A DNA stretch of 64,000 nt from Paenibacillus auburnensis (GTDB lineage Bacteria > Bacillota > Bacilli > Paenibacillales > Paenibacillaceae): contig NZ_CAKMMG010000012.1 in the NCBI RefSeq assembly GCF_927798115.1, forward strand, positions 62,001 through 126,000, written 5' to 3'. Position numbers and translations under genes: made by a program. Positions within the stretch are counted from its first letter, which is position 1. Each line of letters begins with the position of its first letter. Positions 45,125-54,292 of this stretch are shown here, piece by piece. The notes beneath the pieces were generated by a model. That model saw only the letters and a program-made list of their open reading frames with translations. It made no database searches and was not told the DNA's origin.

Positions 45125-45475
45125 ATGTTAATATCTGAAAGAATCAAAAATTTAAGGATTCAAAATGGTCTGACACAATCACAGCTAGGGGATGCTATTG
45201 GAGTTACAAAAGTATCAGTATCTGGTTATGAATCAGGAAAGAGAGTGCCCGATTTAAGCACTCTAGTACGAATTGCTGACATTTTCGAGGTCTCTGTGGA
45301 TTTTTTACTTGGAAGGGAGGAGAAAGCATATCTTGAAGATTTACTAAAAGATGAGCGTCCACCTTATATTTTCTTTGGTCAAAATAAATTGGAGGAAATA
45401 ACAACTGAAGAGGCACAGCGGTTAAAGGAAGAATTAGAAATGTATCGTCTTTATAAATTAAAGCGCAAAAAATAA
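45125..45475 (+). CDS. XRE-family transcriptional regulator of the defence operon
   Basis: 116 residues from ATG 45125, with GAGGTG 6 bases upstream; the in-frame GTG at 45116 lies inside that site. Helix-turn-helix at about 3-57: LISERIKNLRIQNGLTQSQL, IGVTKVSVSGYESGKRVPD and FEVSVDFLLGRE. The C-terminal 55 residues, mostly helical and charged (LEEITTEEAQRLKEELEMYR), may dimerise or sense a signal. It is divergent from the PP-loop/DUF4007 operon and followed by its own terminator. Similar small regulators control defence islands to limit self-damage. Confidence 0.9.
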   Translation: MLISERIKNLRIQNGLTQSQLGDAIGVTKVSVSGYESGKRVPDLSTLVRIADIFEVSVDFLLGREEKAYLEDLLKDERPPYIFFGQNKLEEITTEEAQRLKEELEMYRLYKLKRKK

Positions 45476-45510
45476 TCTTTTGTTATTCACCATCTAAAAT
45501 GAATTAAATT

Positions 45511-45563
45511 AAACAGAAGGGAGCCGTTAAGAATCATTTAAGATTCTAGGCTCCTTCTGTTTA
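45511..45563 (+). terminator. Terminator of the XRE gene
   Basis: AAACAGAAGGGAGCC and GGCTCCTTCTGTTT enclose an inner stem AGAATC/GATTCT; the arms themselves give T-rich ends. It lies 35 bases after the stop. Confidence 0.7.
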
Positions 45564-45769
45564 TATATAATCTCCAACCAACAAAACAACACTCTTCACT
45601 TGTATAGAGTGTTCAGGGGGAATATCCTTGACACGAGCCCCACAATAAATTAAAGGCCGACGACCTATTTCAAATAGGGTCTTCAGTTTAATAATTATCA
45701 CTACCCTATCCATTTTGTCGGCTGCCCCCTTACCCATCTATGATCATCCACAGGTAAGAATCATCCGCT

Positions 45770-46338
45770 TCACAACCCACCCCGCCGCAGCTCATAAAAC
45801 CACCCCACAACCGGATGCTTCAACTCCATCTTCTCAGCCATACCCTCGATCCACTTTTTCCCAACCCTTCTATCCACCAAAGGCAGAACATTAAACAGAA
45901 TGTCCCCGTTCTCCATACTCTCCTCTATAGGCGTAGTTAAGAACTTATTAGCTACCACGATAAAATTCGACTTCGTTAATGCAGCCTGTGCTGACAAAAG
46001 CTCTTTTGCATGCTCTGTACTTTTTCTGCTTCTGGCCATTACGATTAGGCGATCCTCCGGCACTGGTCCCTTAGTAGCTTTTCTGACCGCTTCAATGTCG
46101 TCCTTGCTGATAGGAATCTGGATATCCGGGTCATTCTTAATCTCCAGCTCCGTTTGATACCATCTGATAGGGTTTGTTTATCGCTCATATTGAGCACGTT
46201 CTTTTTATCTACCGAAATAAAACAGATCCCTGATTTATCAGGTAGATAACAGTAACCCGGTGCGCGGTATTCTACCCTTCCCTGTAACGCTGGGCTAAGA
46301 AGGCCCTCCAGCTGCTGCTTCAGTTCGCTCCAGGTCAT
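45770..46338 (-). pseudogene. Frameshifted copy of uncharacterised (SF0329-like) gene
   Basis: It is a second copy of the intact gene at 53098-53664. The frame starts MTWSELKQQLEGLLSPALQG and runs to NMSDK, where a T-run at about 46178-46181 has one T fewer than the intact copy, shifting the frame; the rest resumes as PEDRLIVMARSRKSTEHAKE to the stop at 45770. Several substitutions separate the copies, so the duplication is not very recent. Confidence 0.85.
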
Positions 46339-46569
46339 GTGATCCCCCTCCATAATAAATACCCCCACAAATAGGGGCTTTAGCTTCGAAGATGACTCAG
46401 GTGCTTTGAGGGGACCTCAAACGTATTTAAAAACAGAGGAACGGCCTGCTGGCTCCGGCTTGTTCCCCTCTCCATTCAGCCGATCCCCAATATTTTTGCA
46501 TCTTTTTCCTATTTTAACTGTCCAGCTCAATCTTAAGTTTTCGCTACGCCATGCTCCTTGTTTCTAAAT

Positions 46570-47440
46570 GCATCGCGCAGCGCACGCACTTCACTTGTGG
46601 ACTTGGTGTTCATTAAAGGTATTTCTTAATTCACTTGCCCCGTGGAATCCGCGGACATAGATTTTGAAAAATCGCTGAAGTGGGCTGAACGAACGTGGTG
46701 CCTGTCCTGAGTATTTATCATAGAGGTCCAGATGCAGCCGCAGCAGATCCAGCAATTCTCTACTACTGTGTTTCTTCGGCTCCTGCTCAAAAGCAAACGG
46801 ATTCTGAAAAACACCCCGCACAATCATAATTCCATCCACACCGTACTGCTCAGCGAGCCTTAGGCCGGTCTGACGGTCAGGGATATCCCCGTTAGCTTCT
46901 TGATCTCCGGGATCAGCTCCCAGTGGGCATCTACTTTTCTCATTTCCTCTCGTGTGCGCAGATGAATGAACAGATTCACAATGTCTTGCTGCAAAATATG
47001 GGTTAACCAGCCGCGCCACTCGTCGATGTAAGTGAAACCGAGTCTTGTTTTTACACTGACGGAGAGTTCCCCGGCTTTGGCTGCCTAGATGATCTCCGCT
47101 GCGAGTTCAGGACGGCAGATCAGGCCGCTTCCCTTCCCGTTCTCTGCTACATTCGCTACAGGACAGACAACCCATATTAATATCGATGCCTTTGAAGCCT
47201 TCCTTCGCCATTCGGATGCTCATCTGACGGAAGTATTCCGGCTTGTCTCCCCAGATATGCGCTACAATCGGCTGTTCATCTAAAAGTCAAACGGCCGCGG
47301 ACAGCATGGTGCCCCTCCGGGTGACAATAGCTCTCTGTATTCGCAAACTCCGTAAAAAACACATCCGGTCTGCCCGCTTTACTTACGACATGGCGAAAAA
47401 CAACATCCGTCACATCCTCCATGGGCGCCAGTATGAAAAA
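46570..47440 (-). pseudogene. Decayed copy of tRNA-dihydrouridine synthase gene
   Basis: It matches the intact dus gene (54283-55275) along nearly its whole length, in the same orientation. It carries a deletion of about 37 bases after PDRQTGLRL (near 46883), small insertions (near 47160) and a deletion near 47281, leaving no continuous frame. It retains the N-terminal FFILAPMEDVTDVVFRHVV coding stretch. Together with the frameshifted gene at 45770 it forms a decayed duplicate of the 53.1-55.3 kb segment, but without arr between. Confidence 0.88.
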
Positions 47441-47785
47441 AGGGTGTGAAGTATCATAACCCCAAGACAAGCATACGCAACCCGCCTCTCCACCTGTAAT
47501 CATAGAATAATTTATTGATTAGCTTCCTGCCCCCCTGTCGTAAACAGTTGTGGATTGCCAACAGTTTATAAGGCATCACTTCGTGTATATAAAAAGCGTG
47601 GCGTTGTCTATAACAAAGATCATATCAGTTGACTATTTCTTTTCAAAGTATAGTAGAATATACATGTTACGAGCGGAGATAAAACAAAGGATTAAGTTCA
47701 TTAATTGTCGTAGGAGTGATGCTAGGGCAAAAAGCCATAGAGTTAGATATCCATCTGATTAATTACTTAATTTAAGGAGAAATTC
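47441..47785 (+). promoter_or_regulatory. Leader and possible promoter of the SLH protein gene
   Basis: No gene in 345 bases. TTGACT (47629-47634) and TAGAAT (47654-47659) could serve as promoter, though the 19-base spacing is long. The leader of about 120 bases ends in AAGGAG six bases before ATG 47786. I see no riboswitch-like structure. Confidence 0.35.
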
Positions 47786-50700
47786 ATGAAGAAAAATTTA
47801 AAAGCAAGATCAATATCTATCCTATCTACGGTTGCTGTACTCAGCACCCTAGTACCACAAGCATATGCAGCGGAATCATTCACCGATATCTCAAACAGCT
47901 ATGCCAAAGATGCCATTCTTGAGCTAGTCGAAAAAGGAATTATCAATGGTACAGGTAACGGTAAATTCAATCCGGCAGGCAATATCCAACGACAAGATTT
48001 TGCTATCATATTGGCAAAGACTCTCAATCTGGATCTTAGCAATCCTCCAAAGTCACCTTCCTTCACAGACGTCCCGGCAAGCAATTATGCCTTTTCAGCT
48101 GTAGAGGCTGCTGTTAAAGCTGGCCTGTTTAAAGGTATGGGAAATAGAATGTTTGGTAACAATCAGAACCTCAGCCGTGAACAAATGGCTGTGATTTTTG
48201 TGAACGCTCTAGGTATTGACAGTGCCGGAAAAGGACAGAACTTAAAATTTTCTGATGCTGATTCCATTGCCAGTTGGGCTAAGGATGCCGTTGGTGCTGC
48301 CGTTGAATTAGGACTCATGAAGGGAAATCCCGATGGCACCTTCAACCCGGTTAATGTAGCAAGCCGTCAGGATGTAGCTATTGTCGCTTCTAAGTTCATA
48401 ACAGAAAAGACTAAGATTGATGAACAAAATCCCACACCACCTGTAACGCCAACACCAACAGCTACACCAACACCTACACCAACATCAACACCAACACCTA
48501 CACCAGCACCTACATATACACCTACACAACCCCCAGAAGTTCCTCAAAATACAATAGATCAAGCAGCAGCCAACCAGGTGAAAAGCCAAATTGCAGCCTT
48601 GCCTGCAAAAGCAGAAATCACACTGGCAAACAAAACAGCTGTAGTTAAAGCGCGTACTGATTTCGATGCTTTAACACCCACCCAGAAAACTCTGGTAGGG
48701 GATATTTCCAAACTGACGGATGCAGAGGTAGCTATTGTTGCGCTGGAAACTCAAGCCGCACTAGACCTTGCAACAGCCAACCAGGTGAAAAGCCAAATTG
48801 CCGCCTTACCTGCTAAAGCAGAAATCACCCTGGCCCACAAAACAGCTGTAGTGAAAGCACGTACTGATTTTGACGCTTTAACACCCGCCCAGAAAATTCT
48901 GGTAGGAGATATTTCCAGACTGACGGATGCAGAGGCAGCTATTATTGCGCTGGAAACTCAAGCGGCACTAGACCTTGCAGCAGCTAACCTGGTGAAAGAC
49001 CAAATTGCTGCCTTGCCTGTAAAAGCAGAAATCACCCTGGCCAACAAAACAGCTGTGGTTAAAGCACGTACTGATTTTGATGCGTTAACACCAGCCCAGA
49101 AAACTCTGGTAGGAGATATTTCCAGATTAACGGATGCAGAGGCGACTATTGTTGCGCTGGAAACTCAAGCGGCACTAGACCTTGAAGCAGCCAACCAGGT
49201 GAAAGGCCAAATTGCTGCCTTGCCTGTAAAAGCAGAAATCACCCTGGACAACAAAACAGCTGTAGTTAAAGCGCGTACTGATTTCGATGCTTTAACACCC
49301 GCCCAGAAAACTCTGGTAGGAGATATTTCCAGACTGACAGATGCAGAATCGGCTATTGTTGCGCTGGAAACTCAAGCGGCACTAGACCTTGCAGCAGCCA
49401 ACCAGGTGAAAAGCCAAATTGCCGCCTTGCCTGCAAAAGCAGAAATCACCCTGGCTAACAAAACCGCTGTAGTTAAAGCGCGTACTGATTTTGATGCTTT
49501 AACTACAGCCCAGAAAACTCTGGTAGGAGATATTTCCAGACTGACAGATGCAGAATCGGCTATTGTTGCGCTGGAAACTCAAGCGGCACTAGACCTTGCA
49601 GCAGCAAACCAGGTAAAAGACCTAATTGCCACCTTGCCTGCAAAAGCAGAAATCACCCTGGCCAACAAAACCGCTGTAGTGAAAGCACGTACTGATTTTG
49701 ATGCTTTAACACCCGCCCAGAAAACTCTGGTAGGGGATATTTCCAGATTAACGGATGCAGAGACAGCTATTGTTGCGCTGGAAACTCAAGCGACACTAGA
49801 CCTTGAAGCAGCCAACCAGGTGAAAAGCCAAATTGCTGCCTTGCCTGTAAAAGCAGAAATCACCCTGGACAACAAAACCGTTGTAGTGAAAGCACGTACT
49901 GATTTTGATGCTTTAACACCCGCCCAGAAAACTCTGGTAGGAGATATTTCCAGATTAACGGATGCAGAATCGGCTATTGTTGCGCTGGAAACTCAAGCGG
50001 CACTAGACCTTGAAGCAGCCAACCAGGTGAAAAGCCAAATCGCTGCCTTGCCTGTAAAAGCAGAAATCACCCTGGACAACAAAACAGCTGTAGCGAAAGC
50101 ACGTACTGATTTCGATGCTTTAACACCCGCCCAGAAAACTCTGGTAGGTGATATCTCCAGATTAACGGATGCAGAGTCGGCTATTGTTGCGCTGGAAGCT
50201 CAAGCGGCACTAGACCTTGAAGCAGCCAGCCAGGTAAAAGACCAAATTGCCGCCTTGCCTGCAAAAGCAGAAATCACCCTGGCCAACCAAACCGCTGTAG
50301 TTAAGGCACGTATGGATTTTAATCACTTAACACCAGCACAGAAGACGCTGGTAGGGGATATTTCCAGATTAACGGATGCAGAGTCGGCTATTGTTGCGCT
50401 GGAATTCGTAGCAACAGCTAAAGAGAATTTAAAGGTAATATACAACGGAACAGATGACCAAGTCACATTGCCAAGCATTCAAGATGGCGCCGCTGTTACC
50501 TGGGCATTAAAAGATTCTATGCAATCTTCAATTGTAGATATTTCTACGGGGAATGTTACTCGTGCAGGGTTAGCAGCTGATACTGACGTAGTGCTCATAG
50601 CGACAATTATCTCAGCAACCTTTTCTGATACAAAAGAAATTACGATCCATGTTCAAGCCGAGAATAATGAACCACAGACTATTACAAGTAAAGCTATAAC

Positions 50701-51316
50701 AAATTTCGACTTCTCAGTCACCTATGCTACTCAAGCTAGGAAAGAAAGCAAAAAGATAACCTCAACCAATTTCCAAAGTAATCCGAAACATTTCACTATT
50801 AGTGATGGAACCATTACCATACCCGTTGACCTAACCTGGAATATACCGTTGAATGGATTTACTTCAGGACAGGTAGTAGGCTCAGCGATAGATAGTTTTA
50901 TCCAAGACTACTGTAATGCACATGGGATAAACTTAGGGGAGCGGACATTAGCTGGAATTGGAAATAATGACACGTTCTTTATATCCACCTTTAAGACTGG
51001 ATCAGATGCTTCTGTTACATTAGGTGGGAATGACTGGGCCTATTTCTTTGATAATAACTATTTCACCGGCACAGACGAAGATCATACCAAGAACCGTACG
51101 TTTACAGTTAGTGACGGCACAAACACAGCCACTATTTTGCTAGAACGGAAATATTACAATATGGACGGCTTGGTTAATGCTCTAAATAAACAACTAACTT
51201 CAGTGTCAGCGACAGCAATAAAAGTAAATGAGACACAATTCAAACTTGTCGCAAACTCTGCAGCGATAAATTTAACCATTGCTGGCACAGATAAAAGTCA
51301 GTTCTTCGAAAATTAG
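47786..51316 (+). CDS. Cell-surface SLH protein with nine 69-residue repeats
   Basis: 1176 residues. A Sec signal (1-28) ends AYA-A. Three S-layer homology modules follow (about 30-205: FTDISNSYAKDAILELVEKG, ITDVPASNYAFSAVEA-like and GLMKGNPDGTFNPVN), which bind pyruvylated wall polymer. A Pro/Thr linker (PTPTATPTPTP, about 213-250) leads to nine tandem copies of a helical 69-residue repeat (258-878; core ALTPAQKTLVGDISRLTDAE). Then comes an Ig-like domain (about 880-975, VTLPSIQDGAAVTWAL) and a 195-residue end domain. The repeats probably form a rod that presents the C-terminal part. Partner unknown. An intrinsic terminator follows. Confidence 0.92.
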   Translation: MKKNLKARSISILSTVAVLSTLVPQAYAAESFTDISNSYAKDAILELVEKGIINGTGNGKFNPAGNIQRQDFAIILAKTLNLDLSNPPKSPSFTDVPASNYAFSAVEAAVKAGLFKGMGNRMFGNNQNLSREQMAVIFVNALGIDSAGKGQNLKFSDADSIASWAKDAVGAAVELGLMKGNPDGTFNPVNVASRQDVAIVASKFITEKTKIDEQNPTPPVTPTPTATPTPTPTSTPTPTPAPTYTPTQPPEVPQNTIDQAAANQVKSQIAALPAKAEITLANKTAVVKARTDFDALTPTQKTLVGDISKLTDAEVAIVALETQAALDLATANQVKSQIAALPAKAEITLAHKTAVVKARTDFDALTPAQKILVGDISRLTDAEAAIIALETQAALDLAAANLVKDQIAALPVKAEITLANKTAVVKARTDFDALTPAQKTLVGDISRLTDAEATIVALETQAALDLEAANQVKGQIAALPVKAEITLDNKTAVVKARTDFDALTPAQKTLVGDISRLTDAESAIVALETQAALDLAAANQVKSQIAALPAKAEITLANKTAVVKARTDFDALTTAQKTLVGDISRLTDAESAIVALETQAALDLAAANQVKDLIATLPAKAEITLANKTAVVKARTDFDALTPAQKTLVGDISRLTDAETAIVALETQATLDLEAANQVKSQIAALPVKAEITLDNKTVVVKARTDFDALTPAQKTLVGDISRLTDAESAIVALETQAALDLEAANQVKSQIAALPVKAEITLDNKTAVAKARTDFDALTPAQKTLVGDISRLTDAESAIVALEAQAALDLEAASQVKDQIAALPAKAEITLANQTAVVKARMDFNHLTPAQKTLVGDISRLTDAESAIVALEFVATAKENLKVIYNGTDDQVTLPSIQDGAAVTWALKDSMQSSIVDISTGNVTRAGLAADTDVVLIATIISATFSDTKEITIHVQAENNEPQTITSKAITNFDFSVTYATQARKESKKITSTNFQSNPKHFTISDGTITIPVDLTWNIPLNGFTSGQVVGSAIDSFIQDYCNAHGINLGERTLAGIGNNDTFFISTFKTGSDASVTLGGNDWAYFFDNNYFTGTDEDHTKNRTFTVSDGTNTATILLERKYYNMDGLVNALNKQLTSVSATAIKVNETQFKLVANSAAINLTIAGTDKSQFFEN
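48557..50419 (+). repeat. Nine tandem 207-bp coding repeats
   Basis: Units start every 207 bases from 48557 (for example 48764 and 48971) and are near-identical in DNA, differing at scattered sites such as GCA/GAA after GACCTT. Copies 4, 7 and 8 share the ITLDNKT variant and copies 5 and 6 the ITLANKT variant, suggesting unit duplication and exchange. Copy number is likely to vary between strains. Confidence 0.95.
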
Positions 51317-51336
51317 AGGTCCCGCAATTATTGTAC

Positions 51337-51367
51337 GGCGCAGATTTAAGTTCTGCGCCTTTTTTTC
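51337..51367 (+). terminator. Terminator of the SLH protein gene
   Basis: GGCGCAGA-TTTAAGT-TCTGCGCC followed by seven T, 20 bases after the stop: a textbook intrinsic terminator. Confidence 0.93.
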
Positions 51368-51390
51368 ATTTGGCGATATCATTTAACCCT

Positions 51391-52017
51391 TCATTGGATG
51401 GAATTCATCAACTCATAGAAATATTTGGGTTCATGACTCTTATTCAGGCTATACCAGGCATCTAATGTTTGTGAAGACAACACACCCATAGCTTTCAAGA
51501 CTTGAACAGAAAATTCCAACGGAGCTATTCCAGATGCAGTGATTAGTGTTCCATCAGTTACAGCAGGCTCCATTTTGAAATACGTTTCACCTGTGTAAGC
51601 GGGACAGATCATTTTTAGATATTCCAGATCATTGCTTGTATGTAGACGTGAATTCAGCAATCCTGCCTGGGCAAGGCCCATTGTAGCACCACAAATCGCT
51701 GCAACCAATGTACCTTCCAGTAAGCACCTCTCTACGATTGTTAAGATGGGCTCATGAATGGCTTCTGTCCATGTCTCTCCACCGGGTAAAATCAATGCAT
51801 CTGTGCTTTCAATTCTGCACTCATCCAGTTTGATGTCAGGCAGTATTGTAAGTCCGCCCATTGTAGTTACAGGTGTCTTATCAATTCCCACGGTAACTAT
51901 TTTTGATGGGGCCAGCCCCTTTTTATAGTATCTTCCCGTGTTCAGTTCGGCTGTTAAGTAACCTATTTCCCAGTCTGCCATTGTGTCAAAGACATACAGA
52001 TATACCGTATTATTCAT
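51391..52017 (-). CDS. DJ-1/PfpI family protein
   Basis: 208 residues; ATG 52017 with GGAGGAG upstream. Class I glutamine-amidotransferase-like fold: ADWEIGY near the N-terminus (acidic residue E17), LILPGGETW, and the nucleophile elbow AAICGATMG with C109. Members act as proteases, glyoxalases, chaperones or, as YdeA-type proteins, in stress; the substrate here is unknown. Downstream of the YafY-type regulator gene on the same strand with a terminator between, so the regulator may control it. A short copy of its 3' end lies at 58325-58355. Confidence 0.88.
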   Translation of the reverse strand: MNNTVYLYVFDTMADWEIGYLTAELNTGRYYKKGLAPSKIVTVGIDKTPVTTMGGLTILPDIKLDECRIESTDALILPGGETWTEAIHEPILTIVERCLLEGTLVAAICGATMGLAQAGLLNSRLHTSNDLEYLKMICPAYTGETYFKMEPAVTDGTLITASGIAPLEFSVQVLKAMGVLSSQTLDAWYSLNKSHEPKYFYELMNSIQ

Positions 52018-52053
52018 TGCTAACTCCTCCTTCAGTGATTACCTCCATAATAA

Positions 52054-52090
52054 AACAGCTCCACTGACATCCGCTGTCAGTGAAGCTGTT
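52054..52090 (-). terminator. Terminator of the YafY-type gene
   Basis: Minus strand AACAGCTTCACTGACA-GCGGA-TGTCAGTGGAGCTGTT followed by TTATTATGG. The stem begins within the stop codon of the gene. The T-run is short. Confidence 0.65.
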
Positions 52091-53051
52091 AAAGCTGATA
52101 ATATTCCATTAACTCCGACGCAGTAGCAACAAGCCTTTCTTTTAAACTCTGCGGCTCTATTACTCGAATCGATTTTCCATAAGGTAGAAGAAAATTAGGG
52201 ACATACCTGTGAATGGACTCCGCCTCAAGGTAAAATATGGCCTGACCAGCTGTCCGCTCTTTCAGATAATGCCCCAGAAACCAGTGCATACACAGGTCGT
52301 CCAAAGCATCCGCAGTGCCTTCTATCCTTAAGGAAATTATTCCTTCCTCACCTGCTACATCAGGCAGCAGATTCTGCAGGAAGCATTCACGGGCCGAAAA
52401 AGCTTCGGAACGCTTAAACGTCAGCGGCGTACGCTTGATTGTTAGAATCCGGTCTGCCCGAAAGCTGCGGATCTCATTTCTCAAGTGGCAAAATGCAACT
52501 GTGTACCACCTGTTATTCCAGTAGACCATTCCATACGGGTCAATTACCCTGCTCTTGGGATGTTCTTCACGGCTTGTGCGGTACTCCATTTCTACAGAGT
52601 ATTCATTGGCTACAGCCTGCTCCAATTCCGCCAGTACCGGCTGAATCGAAGGATCTCCCATACGGTTTATAACTTCAAATCCGGCTAAATGGCGGCTAAG
52701 GGTATTTTCCTGCTCCTGATTCGAATACATTTTTAATTTTGATACCGCATTGTCCAATGCCTCACTCATAGGGGATCCGGCCTCTTTAGCAAAAAGAGCC
52801 GCATGAAGGAGCGCTTTCTTTTCTTCCATATCAAATAGCAGAGGTGCTCTGATCGTATTACTGAGCAAGCTATACCCGCCGTTATGACCAGAATCGGAGA
52901 TGATAGGCACTCCGCTGGCACATAGTGCATCGATATACCGGTACACTGTCCGTATATTAATTTCGAGCTTCTCAGCGATCTGCTTCGCAGTTATTTTCAC
53001 GCCGGAGTTCAGCATCCATAGGATGGCCAGCATATTATCTTTTTTCGGCAT
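52089..53051 (-). CDS. YafY-type transcriptional regulator (HTH_11 and WYL domains)
   Basis: 320 residues from ATG 53051 (MPKKDN), preceded by GAGGG; the start at 53066 has no site. N-terminal DeoR/HTH_11 winged helix (ITAKQIAEKLEINIRTVYRY), and a WYL domain (about 140-215: YSVEMEYRTS, RVIDPYGMVYWNNRWYTVAF). WYL domains bind ligands such as nucleic acids or small molecules and serve as sensors in stress and defence loci. The likely target is the DJ-1/PfpI gene just downstream. Confidence 0.9.
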   Translation of the reverse strand: MPKKDNMLAILWMLNSGVKITAKQIAEKLEINIRTVYRYIDALCASGVPIISDSGHNGGYSLLSNTIRAPLLFDMEEKKALLHAALFAKEAGSPMSEALDNAVSKLKMYSNQEQENTLSRHLAGFEVINRMGDPSIQPVLAELEQAVANEYSVEMEYRTSREEHPKSRVIDPYGMVYWNNRWYTVAFCHLRNEIRSFRADRILTIKRTPLTFKRSEAFSARECFLQNLLPDVAGEEGIISLRIEGTADALDDLCMHWFLGHYLKERTAGQAIFYLEAESIHRYVPNFLLPYGKSIRVIEPQSLKERLVATASELMEYYQL

Positions 53052-53097
53052 CACATAAGCCCTCATTTGTTATGAAATCTGCTAGAAATAGTTCACC

Positions 53098-53664
53098 TTA
53101 CGTCCCCCGCCGCAGTTCATAAAAATACCGCACAACCGGATGCTTCAGCTCCATCTTCTGAGCCATGCCCAAAATCCGCTTTTTCCCCACTCGTTTGTCC
53201 ACCAAAGCCAGAACATTCATCAGGATATCATCGCTCTCCAGGCTTTCCTCTATAGGTGTAGTCAGAAACTTGTTAGCTTGGGCGTTAAAATTCGATTTGC
53301 ATAATGCAGCCTGCGCTGACATAAGCACTTTGGCATGCCCTGTGCTTTTTCGGCTTCTGGCCATTACGATAAGACGATCCTCCGGCACCGGCCCCTTGGT
53401 ACCTGCTCTGACCGCTTCAATGTCGTCACGGGTGATGGGAATTCGAATGTCTGGATCATTCTTGATTTCTAGCTCAGTCTGATACCATCTGATAGGGTTC
53501 GTTTTATCACTCATGTTAAGTATGTTCTTTTTATCTACCGAGATATAACAAATCCCTGATTTATCAGGTAGATAACGGTAACCCGGTGCGCGGTATTCTA
53601 CCCTTCCATGTAACGCAGGACTGAGAAAGCCCTCCAGTTGTTGCTTCAGTTTGCTCCAGGACAT
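53098..53664 (-). CDS. Uncharacterised conserved protein (SF0329-like)
   Basis: 188 residues; ATG 53664, with GGGGGATTACATGTCC around the start. It begins MSWSKLKQQLEGFLSPALHG and contains PEDRLIVMARSRKS and KHPVVRYFYELR. I believe it belongs to a conserved, uncharacterised family named after Shigella SF0329; the function is unknown. Soluble, no catalytic motif recognised. A frameshifted copy lies at 45770-46338, so this one is probably the functional survivor. Confidence 0.75.
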   Translation of the reverse strand: MSWSKLKQQLEGFLSPALHGRVEYRAPGYRYLPDKSGICYISVDKKNILNMSDKTNPIRWYQTELEIKNDPDIRIPITRDDIEAVRAGTKGPVPEDRLIVMARSRKSTGHAKVLMSAQAALCKSNFNAQANKFLTTPIEESLESDDILMNVLALVDKRVGKKRILGMAQKMELKHPVVRYFYELRRGT

Positions 53665-53829
53665 GTAATCCCCCTTTATATAAAACAGCGGACAGGCTTG
53701 CTTTCGGCAATCCCAACGCTAACGCACAAAAAAAAGCGATGGACACCTTCCACCGCCGTCTGATCTTCTCTCTACTTTAATTATACTTCGATTTACGATG
53801 GATTTACAGACTACAATTTTGCCGGTTTG

Positions 53830-53846
53830 CACACTATACTAGTGTG
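53830..53846 (+). promoter_or_regulatory. Palindrome over the arr promoter
   Basis: CACACTA-TAC-TAGTGTG is a perfect 7-bp inverted repeat containing the likely -10 TATACT, about 30 bases before the arr start. It suggests a repressor site, so arr may be inducible; the -35 is unclear. Confidence 0.5.
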
Positions 53847-53875
53847 TACCAATCGCAAAGAAGAGGTGGATCTAT

Positions 53876-54292
53876 ATGAATAACCAAAAAGATGTGCTGG
53901 ATAACGGTCCTTTTTTTCACGGTACGAAAGCAGAGCTGAAGATTGGAGATTTGTTAGAACCTCAACACTTATCTAATTACCAGAATAAAAAATCCAACTA
54001 TATCTATTTCACGGCCACGTTAGAGGCTGCCAAATGGGGTGCCGAATTAGCAGCTTCTGAAGCCAAAGAAAGGATTTATATGGTTGAACCCTTAGGCGAG
54101 TTTGAAAATGACCCGAACGTAACGGACAAGAGATTCCCCGGAAACCCGACACGTTCCTATAGATCCAAATCTCCACTCAAAATCATAGCGGAATTAGGAT
54201 TCTGGGAAAGACACTCCGAAGAACAAATTAATCATATGGTGGAATCTATAAAAATGCTGCATGAACAAGGGAAATTTGTAATTTACGATTGA
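53876..54292 (+). CDS. arr: NAD+-rifampin ADP-ribosyltransferase
   Basis: 138 residues, full length; ATG 53876 after AGAGGTGG. It inactivates rifamycins by ADP-ribosylating the C23 hydroxyl. The family sequence is clear: GPFFHGTKAELKIGDLLEP, NYIYFTATLEAAKWGAELA, IYMVEPLGEFENDPN and RFPGNPTRSYRSKSPL. H15, Y44 and D79 match the residues implicated in the mycobacterial enzyme (H19, Y49, D84). It lies between the two genes of the duplicated segment and is absent from the other copy, which suggests later insertion here or loss there. Its end overlaps the convergent dus gene by 10 bases. Confidence 0.95.
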   Translation: MNNQKDVLDNGPFFHGTKAELKIGDLLEPQHLSNYQNKKSNYIYFTATLEAAKWGAELAASEAKERIYMVEPLGEFENDPNVTDKRFPGNPTRSYRSKSPLKIIAELGFWERHSEEQINHMVESIKMLHEQGKFVIYD

